A stretch of 39,095 nt of DNA from a virus. Where the stretch lies: IMG/VR virus record IMGVR_UViG_3300011116_000569, positions 1 to 39,095 of that record; one strand, written 5' to 3'. The translations under genes and the position numbers were made by a program. Below are positions 37,217 through 39,095 of this stretch, piece after piece. Below the pieces are notes generated by a model. That model was not told where the DNA came from. It saw only the letters and a list, made by a program, of their open reading frames with translations, and ran no database searches. The number at the start of each line of letters is the position of its first letter. The stretch's first letter is position 1.

Positions 37217-37843
37217 ATGTCCGATATTCCGTCGCTGCCTCAGACCTTCGACCCCAATGGCGGGCTCGTTGCGTTCGGAACAGACGAAAAGCTGTTTGTC
37301 CGGTTTTTCAAAAAGCCGGAACTGAATGGCTACAAATCCCGCGAAGCTGGCGCTCCGATCTATGATGACGTGGATTACGTCAGCATTCAGCAGCCCGGCG
37401 AGCGTGACGTGACGGTTCGGCCCGTTACGAACGAGCATCGTCAACGCTTTCCGCGTCAGTGGATGGCGTTTCAACAGGGACAGGAACAACGACCCGAAGG
37501 TACGCTCGTTGAAATCCTGTTCCCGACTAACCCCGGCACTGTCGAGACGTTGAAGTTTCTCAAAATCTTCACCGTGCAGCAGCTTGCTGGCGCTTCCGAT
37601 ACCGCGATCCAGAACTTGGGCCTCGGCGGATCACAGTGGCGTGAGATGGCTAAGGCGTTTCTGGACAAGGCGGAAAATGGAAAAGACTTCCAAGCTGTCC
37701 TGTCCCGGCTGACCGCGCTCGAAAACGAGAACGCGGCGCTCAAATCTAAGGTTTCGTCTTTGACTGATGAGCTATCGGCCATCGACGAAGAAGAACAGGC
37801 CCCCGCGCCCCGGCGTCGTGGTCGGCCTCCCCGTGCAGCTTAA
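37217..37843 (+). CDS. Head-completion type hypothetical protein (208 aa)
   Basis: The first 120 residues are globular (FGTDEKLFVRFFKKPELNGY), then a coiled coil (SRLTALENENAALKSKVSSL) and an acidic stretch with a basic C terminus, RRRGRPPRAA, an AT-hook-like element that could bind DNA. No family is recognised. Placement after the terminator and before the adaptor suggests a neck or head-completion role. Confidence 0.65.
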   Translation: MSDIPSLPQTFDPNGGLVAFGTDEKLFVRFFKKPELNGYKSREAGAPIYDDVDYVSIQQPGERDVTVRPVTNEHRQRFPRQWMAFQQGQEQRPEGTLVEILFPTNPGTVETLKFLKIFTVQQLAGASDTAIQNLGLGGSQWREMAKAFLDKAENGKDFQAVLSRLTALENENAALKSKVSSLTDELSAIDEEEQAPAPRRRGRPPRAA

Positions 37844-37856
37844 AGGAGCATAAAGC

Positions 37857-38225
37857 ATGTCTCAGCAAGATTTGGTAGGCGTCGGCATTCCTGCGGAAGC
37901 AGCCCGTCGCCTTGGTCAAACGTGGACGACCGTTGCGGGTGTGGGTACTGCGCAGACGGGCGCGGCGTCACTTCCCGCGCAAGTCAAGGCCGTTGCCGCT
38001 ACGACGACAGGCGGCGCGACAGCTTTCGTTTTGTCCGGTTCGCTTGGCCTTGGGGAGCCGTATTGGTTCCACAACACAAGCGCCACGACCGCGCTTGTTT
38101 ACCCCCCGTCGGGCGGCGCAATTGACGGCGGTTCAACCGACGCCAGCGTGTCGGTCGCACAGAACAAGACGCGCATTTTCAACCGTCGATCCTCGACGGC
38201 CTGGGTCTCGGTTCTGACGGCCTGA
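37857..38225 (+). CDS. Small beta-rich virion protein candidate (122 aa)
   Basis: Ala/Thr/Gly-rich with a strand pattern (ATTTGGATAFVLSGSLGLG; TSATTALVYPPSGGAI), and a C-terminal NRRSSTAWVSV motif often found in phage head and fibre proteins. AAAGGAG is upstream of the ATG. It is one base from the next gene. Function unknown. Confidence 0.55.
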   Translation: MSQQDLVGVGIPAEAARRLGQTWTTVAGVGTAQTGAASLPAQVKAVAATTTGGATAFVLSGSLGLGEPYWFHNTSATTALVYPPSGGAIDGGSTDASVSVAQNKTRIFNRRSSTAWVSVLTA

Positions 38226-38226
38226 T

Positions 38227-39095
38227 ATGTCCTCGACATGGCTTGAACTCGTTCAGATCGCTTGCGATGAGCTAGGGCTAGATCGCCCCACGGCCATCGC
38301 AACCGCGACGGATTTGCAGACCCGCCAGCTTGGCGCGCTTGCCAATCGTCAGGGCGATGCGCTCCAGAAGCAGCATGGCTGGACCATGTTGCAGACCGAG
38401 TGGATTGTGAACGTGATCGGGCCTGTCATCACGACCGGCAATTCGACGCTAGGTTCTGCGGTTATCACCAATATCCCAAGCACGTCAGGGATTGCGGCGG
38501 GAACCTATTACGTCAACGCGGACGTTGCCCCGCAGGCGGCCCGTGTGGCGTCGGTCGATAGCGCCACACAGATCACCATGACGGAACTTGCCACGGCGAC
38601 CTCTACTGGCGGCGTGTTTACGTTCTCGAAAGACACTTACGCCATCCCGACAGACTTTGATCGGTATATCGGACGCACCTTTTGGGACCGGACAAACCAT
38701 TGGGAATTGATCGGCCCGCAAAGCCCTCAATTCGACCAGTGGCAACGCTCAGGCGTGGTCACTACGGGGCCGCGTCGTAGGTTCCGGCAGATCGGCCACT
38801 TCTACAACGTGTTCCGCCTATGGCCCCCGCCGCAGGCTCAGGACGCCCCGGCTACCCTTGTTTTTGAATACATCTCAAAGCATTGGGTCGAATCGTCTGG
38901 CGGCGTCTATCAATCGTCATTCACCGCAGACACAGATGTTTGCGTGTTCGATGACGAATTGATGGTCAAGGGCATCAAGTGGCGCTTCTATCAGGCCAAG
39001 GGCTTCGATTACGCCGCCCTGCAGGCCGAACATATTGATGACGTAAGCCGGACCATAAGCCGCGATGGCGGGTCGGCTGTCCTCGACATGAGCCG
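38227..39095 (+). CDS. Head-tail adaptor/connector protein, N-terminal part (310 aa in full, continues at 1-191)
   Basis: The first 289 or so codons lie here and the rest at the window start, giving 310 residues. A helical start (SSTWLELVQIACDELGL, then QTRQLGALANRQGDAL) is followed by a beta-rich centre and a helical end. The region SKDTYAIPTDFDRYIGRTFW and the segment SPQFDQWQRSGVV with GPRRRFRQIG are of a type I recognise from the connector gene of short-tailed phages (T7 gp11 or P22 gp4 position). It would seal the portal and attach the tail. Function by position and pattern. Confidence 0.65.
   Translation, partial: MSSTWLELVQIACDELGLDRPTAIATATDLQTRQLGALANRQGDALQKQHGWTMLQTEWIVNVIGPVITTGNSTLGSAVITNIPSTSGIAAGTYYVNADVAPQAARVASVDSATQITMTELATATSTGGVFTFSKDTYAIPTDFDRYIGRTFWDRTNHWELIGPQSPQFDQWQRSGVVTTGPRRRFRQIGHFYNVFRLWPPPQAQDAPATLVFEYISKHWVESSGGVYQSSFTADTDVCVFDDELMVKGIKWRFYQAKGFDYAALQAEHIDDVSRTISRDGGSAVLDMS
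38969..39095. repeat. Terminal direct repeat, right copy (assembly overlap of a circular genome)
   Basis: Identical to bases 1-127. Joining the two copies restores one open gene, so this copy should be removed when the genome is closed to 38,968 bp. Confidence 0.95.

Overview
The window is a complete tailed-phage genome of podovirus type, assembled as a circle. Bases 1-127 recur exactly at 38969-39095, so the unique length is 38,968 bp and the window edge cuts one gene (38227-39095 continuing at 1-191). There is a large terminase, portal, scaffold, coat protein, connector and ejection-type proteins, but no tape-measure, tail-tube, sheath or integrase gene, which points to a short-tailed virion. 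The host is most likely an alphaproteobacterium: the phage carries homologues of two alphaproteobacterial chromosome and cell-cycle regulators, GapR (DUF2312) and GcrA. Genus cannot be read from the sequence.

Read as a circle, the virion module runs on the + strand. It starts at a candidate promoter (26716-26744) and holds the small terminase candidate, large terminase, two small beta-rich proteins, a small exported protein, the portal, a metallopeptidase-like polyvalent protein, the scaffold, the major capsid protein, an inserted homing endonuclease, a decoration candidate and head-completion proteins. Across the window edge follow the connector/tail proteins, an acetyltransferase, three ejection/internal virion proteins (one with a lytic transglycosylase domain, one ending in an S74 chaperone domain), a collar-domain fibre and a beta-helix tailspike candidate. 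The lysis cassette is at 10576-11951: endolysin, inner-membrane spanin, overlapping outer-membrane spanin and a holin-like protein.

From 12054 to 14201 lies an accessory block. Two short minus-strand genes and a rightward operon (basic protein, zinc-ribbon protein, C5-cytosine methyltransferase, dCMP deaminase) diverge from a compact promoter region whose two -35 boxes lie in one palindrome.

A leftward early operon (19219 to 14169) holds 14 closely packed genes, including an SSB-like protein, a Gp157 protein, NinB and an HNH nuclease. It diverges from a rightward operon (19341 to 26406) at a switch region with promoters, dyads and an apparently leaderless HTH regulator. The rightward operon contains a UUCG-loop terminator right after the regulator, then GapR, a DUF1064 nuclease, GcrA, a SNF2-like helicase, a beta-class DNA methyltransferase, a replication-type winged-helix protein and a DUF6456-like protein. 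It ends at a strong terminator (26443-26471). The region 26472-26826 has no convincing gene and holds a structured, partly tRNA-like segment plus the probable late promoter.

The most notable features are the host cell-cycle regulator homologues beside methyltransferases, the perfect hairpin that hides the ribosome binding site and start of the homing endonuclease, the two divergent control regions with predicted leaderless messages, and several small genes below usual annotation cut-offs.
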